Source: Clostridia bacterium (lineage in GTDB: Bacteria; Bacillota_A; Clostridia; Oscillospirales; CAG-272). Taken from it: 23,886 nt of DNA. The position numbers were made by a program, and so were the translations under genes. Shown here one piece after another: positions 1-8,039 of the stretch. Position 1 is the first letter of the stretch. Each line of letters begins with the position of its first letter. The notes under the pieces are model-generated. The model worked only from the letters and a program-made list of their open reading frames with translations, had not been told where the DNA came from and did not search any database. Location: contig JAFQLG010000013.1 in NCBI GenBank assembly GCA_017414605.1, positions 1 through 23,886 of the forward strand. The letters run 5' to 3'.

Positions 1-870
1 AACCTTCTCAACGAGGCGGCTCTGCTCGCTACAAGGCGCAACAAGAGTCTTATCGGAATGGACGACATTTCAGATGCCTTTATCCGCATCATAGCAGGCC
101 CCAAGAAGAAGGCAAGAGCTATGAAAGAATCCGAAAAGAAGAAGACCGCTTATCACGAGGCAGGTCACGCTATGATAGCATATCATCTCGACCTTGACCC
201 CGTTCAGCAGATATCAATTATCCCCTCAGGCAGAGCGCTCGGCTATACTCTCAATCCTCCCAAGGAAGACAAGTACAGCGAGTATAAGAGTGAGCTTGTA
301 AAGGAAATTTCCATGCTTCTCGGCGGTCGCGCCGCAGAGGAGATAATCTACAAGGACGTAACCGGCGGCGCCTCCAACGATATAGAGCGCGCAACCAAGA
401 TAGCAAAGCGAATGATAACCCGACTCGGTATGTCCGACAAGCTCGGACCCCGTTGCTTTGGCACTGATCAGAACGAGGTGTTCCTCGGCCGCGACTTCTC
501 TTCCTCTCAGGATTACTCCGAGGAGGTTGCAGCACAGATCGACCAGGAAATGCACGATATCATAAGCGGAGCATACGAAAAGTCCAAGGATATTCTCACA
601 AAGGATATACAAAAGCTTCACTTTATCGCCGAGTTCCTGCTCCGCAATGAAATAATGGACGGAGATCAGTTCCGTGCGGTTATGGAAAGTGAATGTCCCG
701 TTATGGAAGAAATAGAGGCTATTGCCGAGGCTAAGAAGCAAAAGAGCCTCCAGGCAAACAAGGCAAAGGCAGATGCCGAGGAAGCAGCTCGCCGTCTTGC
801 TGAGGAAAAGGCAAAGGCACAGCAGCCCCAGCCCGAAGTTGAAAGCAAGAACGAAAACAACAATCAATAA
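1..870 (+). CDS. ftsH: ATP-dependent zinc metalloprotease FtsH, C-terminal part (5' end outside window)
   Basis: The reading frame is open from base 1 and its first residues (NLLNEAALLA) match the end of the FtsH AAA+ domain, so the N-terminal membrane segments and most of the ATPase lie upstream. FtsH is a membrane-anchored hexamer that unfolds and degrades membrane and short-lived cytosolic proteins. The zinc site HEAGH is at visible residues 52-56. The third ligand is probably the Asp in GASNDIE (about residue 127). The peptidase helical domain follows. The last 45 residues are a charged Ala/Lys/Glu tail ending in a Gln/Asn-rich stretch, which is a variable region in this family. The product is followed directly by a strong hairpin terminator, so it is the last gene of its transcript. 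Identity is very secure; only the missing start is unknown. Confidence 0.96.
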   Translation, partial: NLLNEAALLATRRNKSLIGMDDISDAFIRIIAGPKKKARAMKESEKKKTAYHEAGHAMIAYHLDLDPVQQISIIPSGRALGYTLNPPKEDKYSEYKSELVKEISMLLGGRAAEEIIYKDVTGGASNDIERATKIAKRMITRLGMSDKLGPRCFGTDQNEVFLGRDFSSSQDYSEEVAAQIDQEMHDIISGAYEKSKDILTKDIQKLHFIAEFLLRNEIMDGDQFRAVMESECPVMEEIEAIAEAKKQKSLQANKAKADAEEAARRLAEEKAKAQQPQPEVESKNENNNQ

Positions 871-875
871 AAATC

Positions 876-902
876 AATCCCCGACGGAGCCCGTCGGGGA
901 TT
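876..902. terminator. Bidirectional intrinsic terminator between ftsH and the convergent kinase gene
   Basis: A perfect 12-bp stem (AATCCCCGACGG paired with CCGTCGGGGATT) encloses a 3-nt loop. It sits 6 bases after the ftsH stop and 4 bases beyond the end of the minus-strand gene. On the minus strand it is followed by a T-rich run (GATTTTTATT). On the plus strand the tail is weaker (GTTTCATTT). It probably serves both genes. Confidence 0.88.
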
Positions 903-905
903 GTT

Positions 906-1403
906 TCATTTAATATTATTCAAGTACTCGTCCGCATCAATACGGCTCGTGAAGATCGCAACGTGTTCTGGGCTGTATTTTTCGATAAGCTCCAAAACAC
1001 GTGGCCGGTTGTCCTCATTATATCTTCGAATATACTCCACGAATTCCTCGTCGTCATCCTCGGGAGCGTTCTTCCACGGCATATCGGGGCGCGACTTTCC
1101 CTTTCGCGAACGGATTCCATCTATGCACTCGTCGGCGGACAGGTCGAAGAATATAACCGTATCGCACTCGTTCATGCGCCACTCCATCGTCCTTTGATAA
1201 TTGCCGTCAATTATCCACTCGTCACGCGCAAGAATTTCGGCAAGCGCGCGGTCAAACTCGTCCCGCGTTACGTTGGTTCCGTCCTCGCGCCACCAAATGT
1301 TATCAAGATGGTAAAGTGGAAGATGCGTCAATTTAGCAAAAGAGCGTGAAAACACGCTCTTTCCGCTGCCCGCGCAGCCAATAACTATTACTTTTTTCAT
1401 CAT
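906..1403 (-). CDS. FlaR-like / adenylate-kinase-like P-loop NTPase
   Basis: A 165-residue single-domain P-loop protein. Walker A GCAGSGKS is at residues 9-16, right at the N-terminus. It is followed by LYHLDNIWW, then a WIIDGNYQRT segment and the strand VIFFDLS. This pattern is typical of proteins annotated as topology modulation protein FlaR or adenylate-kinase-related kinases. The substrate of that family is not established, so I name only the fold. The ATG overlaps the stop of the preceding carboxypeptidase gene by 4 bases, which implies translational coupling. Two ATG codons in a row (MM) leave a one-codon doubt on the start. It is the last gene of a four-gene minus-strand operon. Confidence 0.85.
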   Translation of the reverse strand: MMKKVIVIGCAGSGKSVFSRSFAKLTHLPLYHLDNIWWREDGTNVTRDEFDRALAEILARDEWIIDGNYQRTMEWRMNECDTVIFFDLSADECIDGIRSRKGKSRPDMPWKNAPEDDDEEFVEYIRRYNEDNRPRVLELIEKYSPEHVAIFTSRIDADEYLNNIK

Positions 1404-2134
1404 TTCGGATTTTTAAGATACTCCTCAAGAGTTATGCCATCCTTGTGTATCTTGGTTGCATGCTCCACCCCAACGTAGCGATAATGCCAGGACTCGTAAG
1501 CATATCCCGTTACGTCCGTCTTGTTCTCGGGAAAACGGAGAATAAAGCCGTATTCGTGGGCGTGCTTCTGCAGCCACTTAAACGCCTCTGTTTCGGCAAA
1601 GCCTTTATCATAAGGATTATTGGGGGTTTCGCTGCCGTAATTCCAAAGGCCCTCCATCTCATCGGTAAAGAGGTCAACGCAAAGTCCAGTTTGATGCTCG
1701 CTGGTGCCGGGGGCGGCAGAATAGGTAAGCACCTGGTTCTTTATCTGCTCCTCGGTCCAGCCGGGGTGTGCGGCTCTCTCATCGTCAAGATACTTGTTAA
1801 AAAGCTTTTGCTGATACGCATACGTACGGTATGCGCTGGTAATGGTAACGTTGTCGATACCGTCCTTTTTCATGTCATCCAGCATTTTAATAACAGCCTG
1901 TGCCGCGGTCTTATTAAGACTTATTTCCTTGCCTCCCGTTGTGTAAGCGGCGTCAACCGTTACCAGATCCATAGGCTCATAGCTCTCTCCCGCAGGATTT
2001 TGCTTATTAACCAAAATCAGATAGGGGGAGTCGTTCTGCTGTATAGGGCTGCTCGGCTCATCACAGGACACAAGAGCTGCGGATATCGACAAGGCGGCAA
2101 TCGCCAAAATAATACAAACCAATCTTTTCTTCAT
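1400..2134 (-). CDS. D-alanyl-D-alanine carboxypeptidase, VanY/M15B family, lipoprotein
   Basis: A 244-residue secreted peptidase. The N-terminus is a lipoprotein signal (KKR, hydrophobic core, lipobox LVSC with the lipidated Cys at residue 24). A short Ser/Pro/Asn linker follows, then an M15B VanY domain. Visible family motifs are SAYRTYAYQ, the zinc-binding SEHQTGLCVDL (His and Asp ligands) and ESWHYRYVG (catalytic Glu region and third zinc-ligand His). The enzyme trims the terminal D-Ala from peptidoglycan stem peptides outside the membrane. No VanA/VanH/VanX-type genes or two-component system are nearby, so this is most likely ordinary cell-wall maturation and not glycopeptide resistance. 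An AGAGGA ribosome site lies 6 bases before the ATG. It lies 28 bases after the methyltransferase gene. Confidence 0.92.
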   Translation of the reverse strand: MKKRLVCIILAIAALSISAALVSCDEPSSPIQQNDSPYLILVNKQNPAGESYEPMDLVTVDAAYTTGGKEISLNKTAAQAVIKMLDDMKKDGIDNVTITSAYRTYAYQQKLFNKYLDDERAAHPGWTEEQIKNQVLTYSAAPGTSEHQTGLCVDLFTDEMEGLWNYGSETPNNPYDKGFAETEAFKWLQKHAHEYGFILRFPENKTDVTGYAYESWHYRYVGVEHATKIHKDGITLEEYLKNPK

Positions 2135-2162
2135 TATTATCCTCTGCTAAAATAAGGCAAGA

Positions 2163-2723
2163 TCAAATCTTTTTCTTTGTTTCTATCATAAAAAAGTAGG
2201 GCGAGGTAGCACTGTTGATTATTTTCACCTTGGTAACGCATACCTTGAAGCGGCTGAGCGTTTCAAAATACTCCTCCAGCATCTTACCCTCAAGGTCGCC
2301 CTCGGGGTGCCCGGGATAGACCGCTATATTCAATATCGCATCCCGGTCAAGAAGCTCAATAGCCGCCTCCACCGCGGGCATCGTGGTTTCTCTCATCGTG
2401 GTTATGCTCTTATCTCCGCCGGGCAACCAACCGAGATTGAACATTCCCGCCTTTATCGGCTCTTTTACGTAGTTTTTAACGTTGTGATGGGAATCACAGA
2501 TCAAAGTATAGTTTTCGGGGCAGCCCGCTGCTTTAAGATTTTTGGCGGTTGAGTCCACGGCGGACTGTTGAATATCAAAGGCGTACACGTGGCCGCTCTC
2601 TCCAACGGTTTTGGACAAAAACTCGGTATCGTGACCGTTTCCCATAGTAAAATCGACCACAACGTCGCCCTCTTTTATATGGGTAAGTATAAATTGCTTG
2701 TGCAAATCAAGAAGATCTATCAT
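2163..2723 (-). CDS. mnmM: MnmM/YtqB-type SAM-dependent tRNA methyltransferase
   Basis: A 186-residue class I methyltransferase of the YtqB family (formerly called putative rRNA methylase). The SAM-binding strand and loop VDFTMGNGHDT is at residues 23-33. The acidic residue ending strand 2 is in YAFDIQ, and the family signature FNLGWLPGGDK is at about residues 95-105. In Bacillus subtilis YtqB is known as MnmM, which methylates 5-aminomethyl-2-thiouridine at the tRNA wobble position. The same role is inferred here from family membership. The start ATG lies one base after the stop of the upstream zinc-protein gene, so the two are co-transcribed. Its own ribosome site is weak (CGGAAAA), consistent with coupling. 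Confidence 0.88.
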   Translation of the reverse strand: MIDLLDLHKQFILTHIKEGDVVVDFTMGNGHDTEFLSKTVGESGHVYAFDIQQSAVDSTAKNLKAAGCPENYTLICDSHHNVKNYVKEPIKAGMFNLGWLPGGDKSITTMRETTMPAVEAAIELLDRDAILNIAVYPGHPEGDLEGKMLEEYFETLSRFKVCVTKVKIINSATSPYFFMIETKKKI

Positions 2724-2724
2724 T

Positions 2725-3435
2725 TTATTTTCCGTTTCTGTGTATATCCGATCTTAAAAATTTCATGGAGCGCTCAACGGCATCCTTGGAATCGTACCAG
2801 GGCTCCTCGTCATAGCGGTAATCAAACTTTTTGCAGAACCACGATACGTCGCCGTTCAATTTCTCAATATAGGCATTCTGTATCTGCTCGCAGTCCTTGA
2901 CGAACTCCTTAAGCTCCTTTTTTGAAAGCCTTTTTTGTGCGTATTCAAGCATCATTTTGTAATGAGGCAGGCAAAAATAGGGCTGATCAGCAAGCTTTTT
3001 GGGAAACGCCTCATCATTTTGCCAAAGCAAGACTGCCGTTTCTATCATATGCGCAAAGTTGAACTCTATACGCTCGCAAACGTAGCAAGAAGCCTCAAGC
3101 TCGCCTATGCGCTTTATGGGCTTTGCTCCCGTACCACCGCCGATAAGACCGCCGTCACGAAGCTCGCGCTTTAGCTCGTCCAGATGGCTCTCTAGCGTCA
3201 GCGCCATTCCAAGACGGTTCTTGCGCACGAACATCATATCGTAATGAGTGCGGCAAAATCCCTGCTTGTTGGTCTTTATTCTTATGTCGGGCTCCATCAT
3301 TGAAGCGCCGAGGATAAGATCAAGCTCGTCACACTCAAGCTTATTATAAAGCGTGCAAAACGGGCATCCGCAGCTCTTGTCTGCGGCGCTCTTTTCAAAC
3401 GCTTCATTAACGGGTATTGTATAAATCTGCTCCAT
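2725..3435 (-). CDS. DUF6062-like protein with two Cys/His zinc-binding modules
   Basis: A 236-residue protein of unknown function that resembles the family annotated DUF6062 in Clostridia. I set the start at the ATG at 3433-3435 because GGAGGA lies 5 bases upstream; an in-frame TTG at 3448-3450 would place that ribosome site inside the gene. It contains two similar modules: C24-x2-C27 then C61-x2-H64, and C117-x2-C120 then C155-x2-H158. The spacing between pairs is nearly equal (33 and 34 residues), and each module has a helical, acidic-aromatic context. There is no signal peptide or membrane segment. It is the first gene of the operon, with a minus-strand promoter at 3525-3553, and is almost fused to mnmM. 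A function in RNA modification or protein binding is only a guess from that neighbour. Confidence 0.82.
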   Translation of the reverse strand: MEQIYTIPVNEAFEKSAADKSCGCPFCTLYNKLECDELDLILGASMMEPDIRIKTNKQGFCRTHYDMMFVRKNRLGMALTLESHLDELKRELRDGGLIGGGTGAKPIKRIGELEASCYVCERIEFNFAHMIETAVLLWQNDEAFPKKLADQPYFCLPHYKMMLEYAQKRLSKKELKEFVKDCEQIQNAYIEKLNGDVSWFCKKFDYRYDEEPWYDSKDAVERSMKFLRSDIHRNGK

Positions 3436-3478
3436 TGATTTCCTCCGCAAATATTCGACTCAAAGTTGGGCGATGCCC

Positions 3479-3507
3479 TTGCAAAAGTGCGCGAGCGGTG
3501 CTATAAT
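3479..3507 (+). promoter_or_regulatory. Sigma-A promoter of the ogg operon
   Basis: TTGCAA, a 17-base spacer, then TATAAT (3502-3507). The expected start is near 3514, giving a leader of about 70 nt before the ogg ATG. It faces the minus-strand promoter at 3525-3553, and the two predicted start points are only a few bases apart. Confidence 0.8.
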
Positions 3508-3524
3508 AATAGTGTTAACATCTT

Positions 3525-3553
3525 ATTCTAACATATTTTCGCTCTGTTTTCAA
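3525..3553 (-). promoter_or_regulatory. Sigma-A-like promoter of the DUF6062/mnmM operon
   Basis: Read on the minus strand: TTGAAA (3548-3553), a 17-base spacer, then TAGAAT (3525-3530). Predicted transcription begins near 3518 and runs left through the plus-strand promoter to the ATG at 3435. Confidence 0.68.
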
Positions 3554-3583
3554 GAGCATTTTACAAATACGGAGATACTTTTT

Positions 3584-4537
3584 ATGACCCCTGTTACCTT
3601 TTCTGTAACACAGCTTAATATAGACGGTTTGTCTGCGCTCAGGCTCGACGGTGTCGAGCTTTTTGACGTGGGCCGCATATTTGATTGCGGCCAATGCTTC
3701 CGCTTTGACCCCGTTTCCAATTCTCTCCACGAGATTGAATACGCGGGCTGCGCATACGGAAAATACGTATCCATCGCACAGGACGGCAGCACCGTTTACA
3801 TATACAACGCAACGCTCGACGAATACGAGTCGGTCTGGAAGAAGTTCTTATCGCTTGACCGCAATTATGCCGAGATAAATCAAAGTATTCTCTCCCTATC
3901 AGACAATCCCGCTCTTTCGGACGCGGTGTCGCTCGCCTCGGGCATCAGAATTCTCAAGCAGGAGGAATGGGAGAGCATATGCTCCTTTATCATTTCGCAA
4001 AATAACAATATTCCGAGAATCAAAAAGCTCGTTGCGGCTTTGTGCGCAGCCTGCGGAGAAAAAATAGACGTATCGGGTATGCAAGGACACGTTGCCGACC
4101 TGCATCGCAACGATGATATGACCGTTTATGCATTCCCCGCTCCCGACAAGGTTGCAGCGCTGGGAATTGATGGCCTTTCCGCGCTTAAAGTAGGATTTCG
4201 CGCAAAATATATTATGGATGCGGCAACCAAGTTTTCGGCAGCCGAAATCGACACGCTCTTGCTTTCAACCCACGAATCCACCGACGAATGCGTAAAGCAT
4301 TTGTGCGCGGTTAAAGGGATTGGGCCCAAGGTGGCATCCTGCGCTCTGCTTTTCGGCTTTGCGCGCCTTGATGCATTTCCCGTTGACGTATGGATAAAAA
4401 AGGTCGTGTCCAAGTATTTCGACGAGGGCTTTGACCCCCGCGCGCTTGGCCAGTATGCAGGGATAGCCCAGCAATATCTTTTCTATTATGAAAGATATCT
4501 TGTGTCTGCTGACAAGGGGGATAAAAATGAAGATTGA
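3584..4537 (+). CDS. ogg: 8-oxoguanine DNA glycosylase/AP lyase, Ogg1-type
   Basis: A 317-residue base-excision repair enzyme related to eukaryotic OGG1 and the Ogg characterised in Clostridium acetobutylicum. It removes 8-oxoguanine from DNA. The start is the ATG at 3584, with GGAG 9 bases upstream; the longer in-frame version has no ribosome site. An N-terminal OGG_N domain (FDCGQCFRF at about residues 33-41) is followed by SQNNNI (about 138-143, like SNNNI in OGG1). The helix-hairpin-helix GPD motif comes next: KGIGPKVASC with catalytic Lys249, and PVDVW with Asp268. By position these correspond exactly to human Lys249 and Asp268. The last 11 bases overlap the next gene. An oxidative-damage repair enzyme in an apparent anaerobe is expected for this family. 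Confidence 0.93.
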   Translation: MTPVTFSVTQLNIDGLSALRLDGVELFDVGRIFDCGQCFRFDPVSNSLHEIEYAGCAYGKYVSIAQDGSTVYIYNATLDEYESVWKKFLSLDRNYAEINQSILSLSDNPALSDAVSLASGIRILKQEEWESICSFIISQNNNIPRIKKLVAALCAACGEKIDVSGMQGHVADLHRNDDMTVYAFPAPDKVAALGIDGLSALKVGFRAKYIMDAATKFSAAEIDTLLLSTHESTDECVKHLCAVKGIGPKVASCALLFGFARLDAFPVDVWIKKVVSKYFDEGFDPRALGQYAGIAQQYLFYYERYLVSADKGDKNED

Positions 4538-5024
4538 AGAAAAAATTGCATATATTCAACGCAAATTCCCTGCGTTTGACCGCCAGGTAATATACGATAC
4601 CGACAACCGAGGTAACGATTTTTGCGAGATGATAATGCCCAACCAAAAGCAGCCAAACGTTCCGTTAACGGTTAGTGTCAGCGAGCGGGGCTGCTCAATT
4701 TCCGTAGGTCAGATAGAAAACGTAACGGGCAGCGACGCTATGACGCCGGAGCAGGCTTCTGCCGCCATATCAGATATTTTGGCTGACAAGATAATCTTCG
4801 TGCTTGCCTATCGCGACGGTGACGATACCGGATTTGGCGCGCCCTTCTATTCGAGGATCTTCGCGCTTACGGGCAAAGGCGACGATATGCAAGAGGATTA
4901 CCGAAAATTTATTGAAAAGATCAACAAGCCTCTGACAAAAATTTCAAGACTCTTTACTGTTCTGAAAGGCCGCTTTATCATTTTCAACTTCAGCGGCTCA
5001 CTAAAACGCGAGATAACAAGATAA
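4527..5024 (+). CDS. Hypothetical protein, 165 residues
   Basis: I do not recognise this family. The ATG at 4527 is chosen because AAGGGGG sits 6 bases upstream, inside the end of ogg; an in-frame ATG at 4488 lacks a ribosome site. The gene overlaps ogg by 11 bases and ends 14 bases before the MATE gene, so all three are co-transcribed. The protein is soluble by appearance, with no signal or membrane helix. It has an acidic, Gly-rich middle (YRDGDDTGFGAPF) and a basic, hydrophobic C-terminus (SRLFTVLKGRFIIFNFSG). There are only two cysteines and no recognisable catalytic motif. The start and the reality of the gene are well supported by context; the function is unknown. Confidence 0.75.
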   Translation: MKIEEKIAYIQRKFPAFDRQVIYDTDNRGNDFCEMIMPNQKQPNVPLTVSVSERGCSISVGQIENVTGSDAMTPEQASAAISDILADKIIFVLAYRDGDDTGFGAPFYSRIFALTGKGDDMQEDYRKFIEKINKPLTKISRLFTVLKGRFIIFNFSGSLKREITR

Positions 5025-5038
5025 TCGGGAGATAGAAA

Positions 5039-6442
5039 ATGTCCACAGCAACAGCTACTCAAAACGGTCATAAGCACACCAAGGATATGACAAAGGGAAA
5101 TCCCTATTCCCAAATGATATCCTTTGCTATGCCGATATTGCTAAGCCAGCTTTTTCAGCAGCTTTACAACACCGCCGACGCTTTTATCGTTGGCAACAGG
5201 CACGGAACCAACGCGCTCGCCGCCGTCAGCTCCTCGGGAACACTTATATTCTTATTCATCAGCTTTTTCACGGGAACCGCAATGGGTGCGGGAGTGGTGA
5301 TTTCGCGATATTTCGGCGCAAATGATCCCGACAAGGTTTCAAAAGCTATACATACAAATATTGCATTCGGCCTTGTCAGCGGTACAGTTCTTACCGTTGT
5401 AGGCGTTGTGCTGACACCCACCATGCTCGTTTGGATGAAGACCGACCCCGAGGTCTTGCCTGAGGCGATAGAATACTTTACCGTGTTTTTTTCCGGCATT
5501 CTTGCTCTTGTAATGTACAACATTTTAAGAGGAATAATGAACGCTCTCGGCGACAGCAAGCGCCCTCTTTATTATCTGATTTTCTCCTCAACGCTCAACG
5601 TTGTGCTTGACGTTCTGTTCGTCACAATTATCGGCTGGGGCGTATGGGCAGCAGCACTCGCAACCGTTATCTCACAGATAGTCAGCTGCGTTCTCTGCCT
5701 ATGTCACCTTATGAAAAAGGGACACATATTTACGGTTGAGCTTAAAAAGATCCGTTTCCATTGGGATATGTTAAAGGAGATAATACGTTTTGGTCTGCCA
5801 AGCGGCGTTCAGAACTCGGTTATAGCGTTTGCAAACGTTATAGTTCAGACACAGATAAACTCCTTTGGAAAGTTTGCAACCGCAGCTTACGGAACACACG
5901 CCAAGATAGAGGGATTTGGCTTTTTGCCCATAACAAGCTTCAATATGGCAACCACAACCTTTATCAGCCAGAATCTCGGCGCAGGACAACACGAACGCGC
6001 AAGAAAGGGCGCGCGTTTTGGTATACTGACTGCCGTTATCTGCGCAGAAATAGTCGGTATAATTACCTATATCTTTGCACCCCAGCTTGTAGGTCTGTTT
6101 GATAGCTCCCCCGCAGTAATTGAGCTTGGCGTTCAGCAAGCGCGAACGGTTACCCTCTTCTATTGTCTGCTCGCCCTATCTCACGCTATCGCCGCAGTTT
6201 GCCGAGGCGCAGGAAAAGCATTTGTTCCAATGTTTGTTATGCTCTCCGTTTGGTGCGTTATAAGAATAATCTACATATCACTGATAATGCACTTTGTCGG
6301 CGAGCTGAAATACATATACTGGGCATACCCCATAACCTGGGCTATAAGCTCGGTTATCTACCTTATATACTATAATTGCTCCGACTGGATACACGGCTTT
6401 GACAAAAAGCCAAAGCACGTAATCGATGCTCCGGAGGAGTAA
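5039..6442 (+). CDS. MATE family multidrug/cation exporter
   Basis: A 467-residue polytopic membrane protein with the two-fold repeat of MATE exporters (about 12 helices). The first repeat starts with PILLSQLFQQLYNTADAFIVG (residues 32-52), the typical MATE helix 1 region. The second repeat has the corresponding FGLPSGVQNSVIAFANVIVQ near residues 257-276. MATE proteins expel organic cations and other toxic compounds using sodium or proton gradients; the substrate here cannot be read from sequence. A GGGAG ribosome site precedes the ATG. It is the last gene of the ogg transcript, ending in a strong terminator. The Asn/His/Lys-rich N-terminal 20 residues are cytosolic and variable. Confidence 0.93.
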   Translation: MSTATATQNGHKHTKDMTKGNPYSQMISFAMPILLSQLFQQLYNTADAFIVGNRHGTNALAAVSSSGTLIFLFISFFTGTAMGAGVVISRYFGANDPDKVSKAIHTNIAFGLVSGTVLTVVGVVLTPTMLVWMKTDPEVLPEAIEYFTVFFSGILALVMYNILRGIMNALGDSKRPLYYLIFSSTLNVVLDVLFVTIIGWGVWAAALATVISQIVSCVLCLCHLMKKGHIFTVELKKIRFHWDMLKEIIRFGLPSGVQNSVIAFANVIVQTQINSFGKFATAAYGTHAKIEGFGFLPITSFNMATTTFISQNLGAGQHERARKGARFGILTAVICAEIVGIITYIFAPQLVGLFDSSPAVIELGVQQARTVTLFYCLLALSHAIAAVCRGAGKAFVPMFVMLSVWCVIRIIYISLIMHFVGELKYIYWAYPITWAISSVIYLIYYNCSDWIHGFDKKPKHVIDAPEE

Positions 6443-6447
6443 ACAAA

Positions 6448-6475
6448 AAAAGCTGTCGCACTCGCGACAGCTTTT
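6448..6475. terminator. Bidirectional terminator between MATE gene and solute-binding lipoprotein gene
   Basis: A perfect 12-bp stem (AAAAGCTGTCGC with GCGACAGCTTTT) and a 4-nt loop lie between convergent genes. T-runs follow on both strands (TTTTTATTT on plus, TTTTTTTG on minus). Confidence 0.92.
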
Positions 6476-6490
6476 TATTTGCATATTTGA

Positions 6491-7987
6491 TTATTTAACC
6501 TTTTTGTAGAAGTTGTCAAAACCGTTCTGCTGAGCCTGAACGTGCTTTGCAAACCAGGAAGCAAGGCCTCCGTCCGTTGTTGCGGGGTTGGTAAGTCTTA
6601 CCATACAACCGCCCAGAGTGTTCCAGTCTGTTGTGGATGCAACGGTTGTTGTGTTCTGATATGTAAATCCAACGTCGGTACAAGCACCGGCTCTGATTAT
6701 GTTGAGCATCTCGGTATCATCGGGTGCGTCGGCAACCTGGCGACCAAGTATCTTCTCGTAGAAAGTAACAGTTACGCTACTGCTATAATAGTGATACATC
6801 TCAAGAGTTTCGCCAACCATTTTAGCATCCTTTACGTAACGGGGCACACACATCAATCCGCCATACTGCAGCGCTCTGTATTCCTTTTCCGTACCATCGT
6901 ACATAGGAAGCGGAAGCACTCCGAACTCAATGTTGTAGTTAAGATACTCGGGAAGGTGTATAGTATCGTATATTGACATAAGCACGCGGTTTGAGGTGAG
7001 CTGAAGAACGTCCTCGGCGTGAACTACCTTTACTCTGTAATCCACGTATGCACATTCGGAAGCGGACAGCGCCTTAAGATCAGCAATAAGATTATCAAGC
7101 CTTGCATAGTACTTATCGCTGTTAAGCGCCACCTTGTAGGCTCCGCTCGCAAGATCCTGCTCCATAATATTCATGCCCGACGCATGAATAAATGACATAT
7201 AGGGCTCCCATGCCGCAGCGGCATATCCGAACTTATCACCCTGGTCCTTCTTACCGTCACCGTTAAGGTCTTGTGATACAAGATTTGCTATGGATATCAT
7301 CTTATCCAGCGTCCACTCATAATCTCTTACCATCTGGTAAACGTCCTTGCCGCCAAACACGTCTGCGCCGGAATACTGGTCCATCATATTTTTGTTAAAA
7401 GAAACAAGGTAAGCAAAGAGTATGTTAGCATCTCCAAAGCCAAGATAGTTATGACCCTTAAGCTCAACAGAACTCATAAAGTCATAATCCCAGTAGTCCG
7501 CTTCGAGATCAACTCCATCCATATCGCTGAAGTCCATCAGGTAGTTGTCGGAAATAAGCTCGGGAAGACCGATATTATAGTGGGTAAGAAGAAGTTCAAG
7601 CGTACCGTCTCTGTTGGTAACTGCCTTCTTCAATACGTCGATATAGGTTCCCTTGTTGGTGTTGCTGTCTGTTTTGAGCACCATATCAACGCCGAGGTAT
7701 CTCTTGATCTTTTCCTGTCTTGCGTAAACAGCCTCGTCCATAGGGCTACCGTTACTCTCGTCAAGCACGTAGAACTCCGGGAAGTTGTTGATCGACATCA
7801 TATACATGCTGAATTCCATGTCATAATCAGCCTTTTCCACATCCGGGAAATCGATATCATAATCGTCCTCGTCTTCGTAGTAATCGTCCCAGGTTTCCTC
7901 TTCGTTTTGGGTATTGCAGGAAACTAATGCTCCCAATATCAATGCCAAAGCCAAAAGCAACAAAAGGACTCTTTTGAAAACTCTCAT
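6491..7987 (-). CDS. Extracellular solute-binding lipoprotein (probable sugar ABC transporter binding protein)
   Basis: A 498-residue exported lipoprotein. The start is the ATG at 7985-7987 with AGGAG 7 bases upstream; the longer frame adds an N-terminus without signal features. The signal peptide ends in lipobox LVSC (Cys24). It is followed by a very acidic tether of about 30 residues, rich in Asp, Glu and Tyr. The rest has the layout of family 1 solute-binding proteins. It carries an EF-hand-like calcium loop DLNGDGKKDQGD (residues 240-251), as is common in clostridial sugar-binding proteins. No ABC permease or ATPase gene is in the window, so it is an orphan component here, downstream of the glycogen branching enzyme. 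The ligand is unknown; carbohydrate is an inference from the family and the neighbour. Confidence 0.82.
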   Translation of the reverse strand: MRVFKRVLLLLLALALILGALVSCNTQNEEETWDDYYEDEDDYDIDFPDVEKADYDMEFSMYMMSINNFPEFYVLDESNGSPMDEAVYARQEKIKRYLGVDMVLKTDSNTNKGTYIDVLKKAVTNRDGTLELLLTHYNIGLPELISDNYLMDFSDMDGVDLEADYWDYDFMSSVELKGHNYLGFGDANILFAYLVSFNKNMMDQYSGADVFGGKDVYQMVRDYEWTLDKMISIANLVSQDLNGDGKKDQGDKFGYAAAAWEPYMSFIHASGMNIMEQDLASGAYKVALNSDKYYARLDNLIADLKALSASECAYVDYRVKVVHAEDVLQLTSNRVLMSIYDTIHLPEYLNYNIEFGVLPLPMYDGTEKEYRALQYGGLMCVPRYVKDAKMVGETLEMYHYYSSSVTVTFYEKILGRQVADAPDDTEMLNIIRAGACTDVGFTYQNTTTVASTTDWNTLGGCMVRLTNPATTDGGLASWFAKHVQAQQNGFDNFYKKVK

Positions 7988-8039
7988 TTGTTTCTCCTCT
8001 TGAAAATGCGGTTTTTCAATACATAAATATACGTATATC

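Noticed and set aside
1400..2134. Vancomycin resistance gene vanY
   Set aside because: Only the peptidase family matches. There is no vanHAX or regulatory pair nearby, so resistance is not supported.
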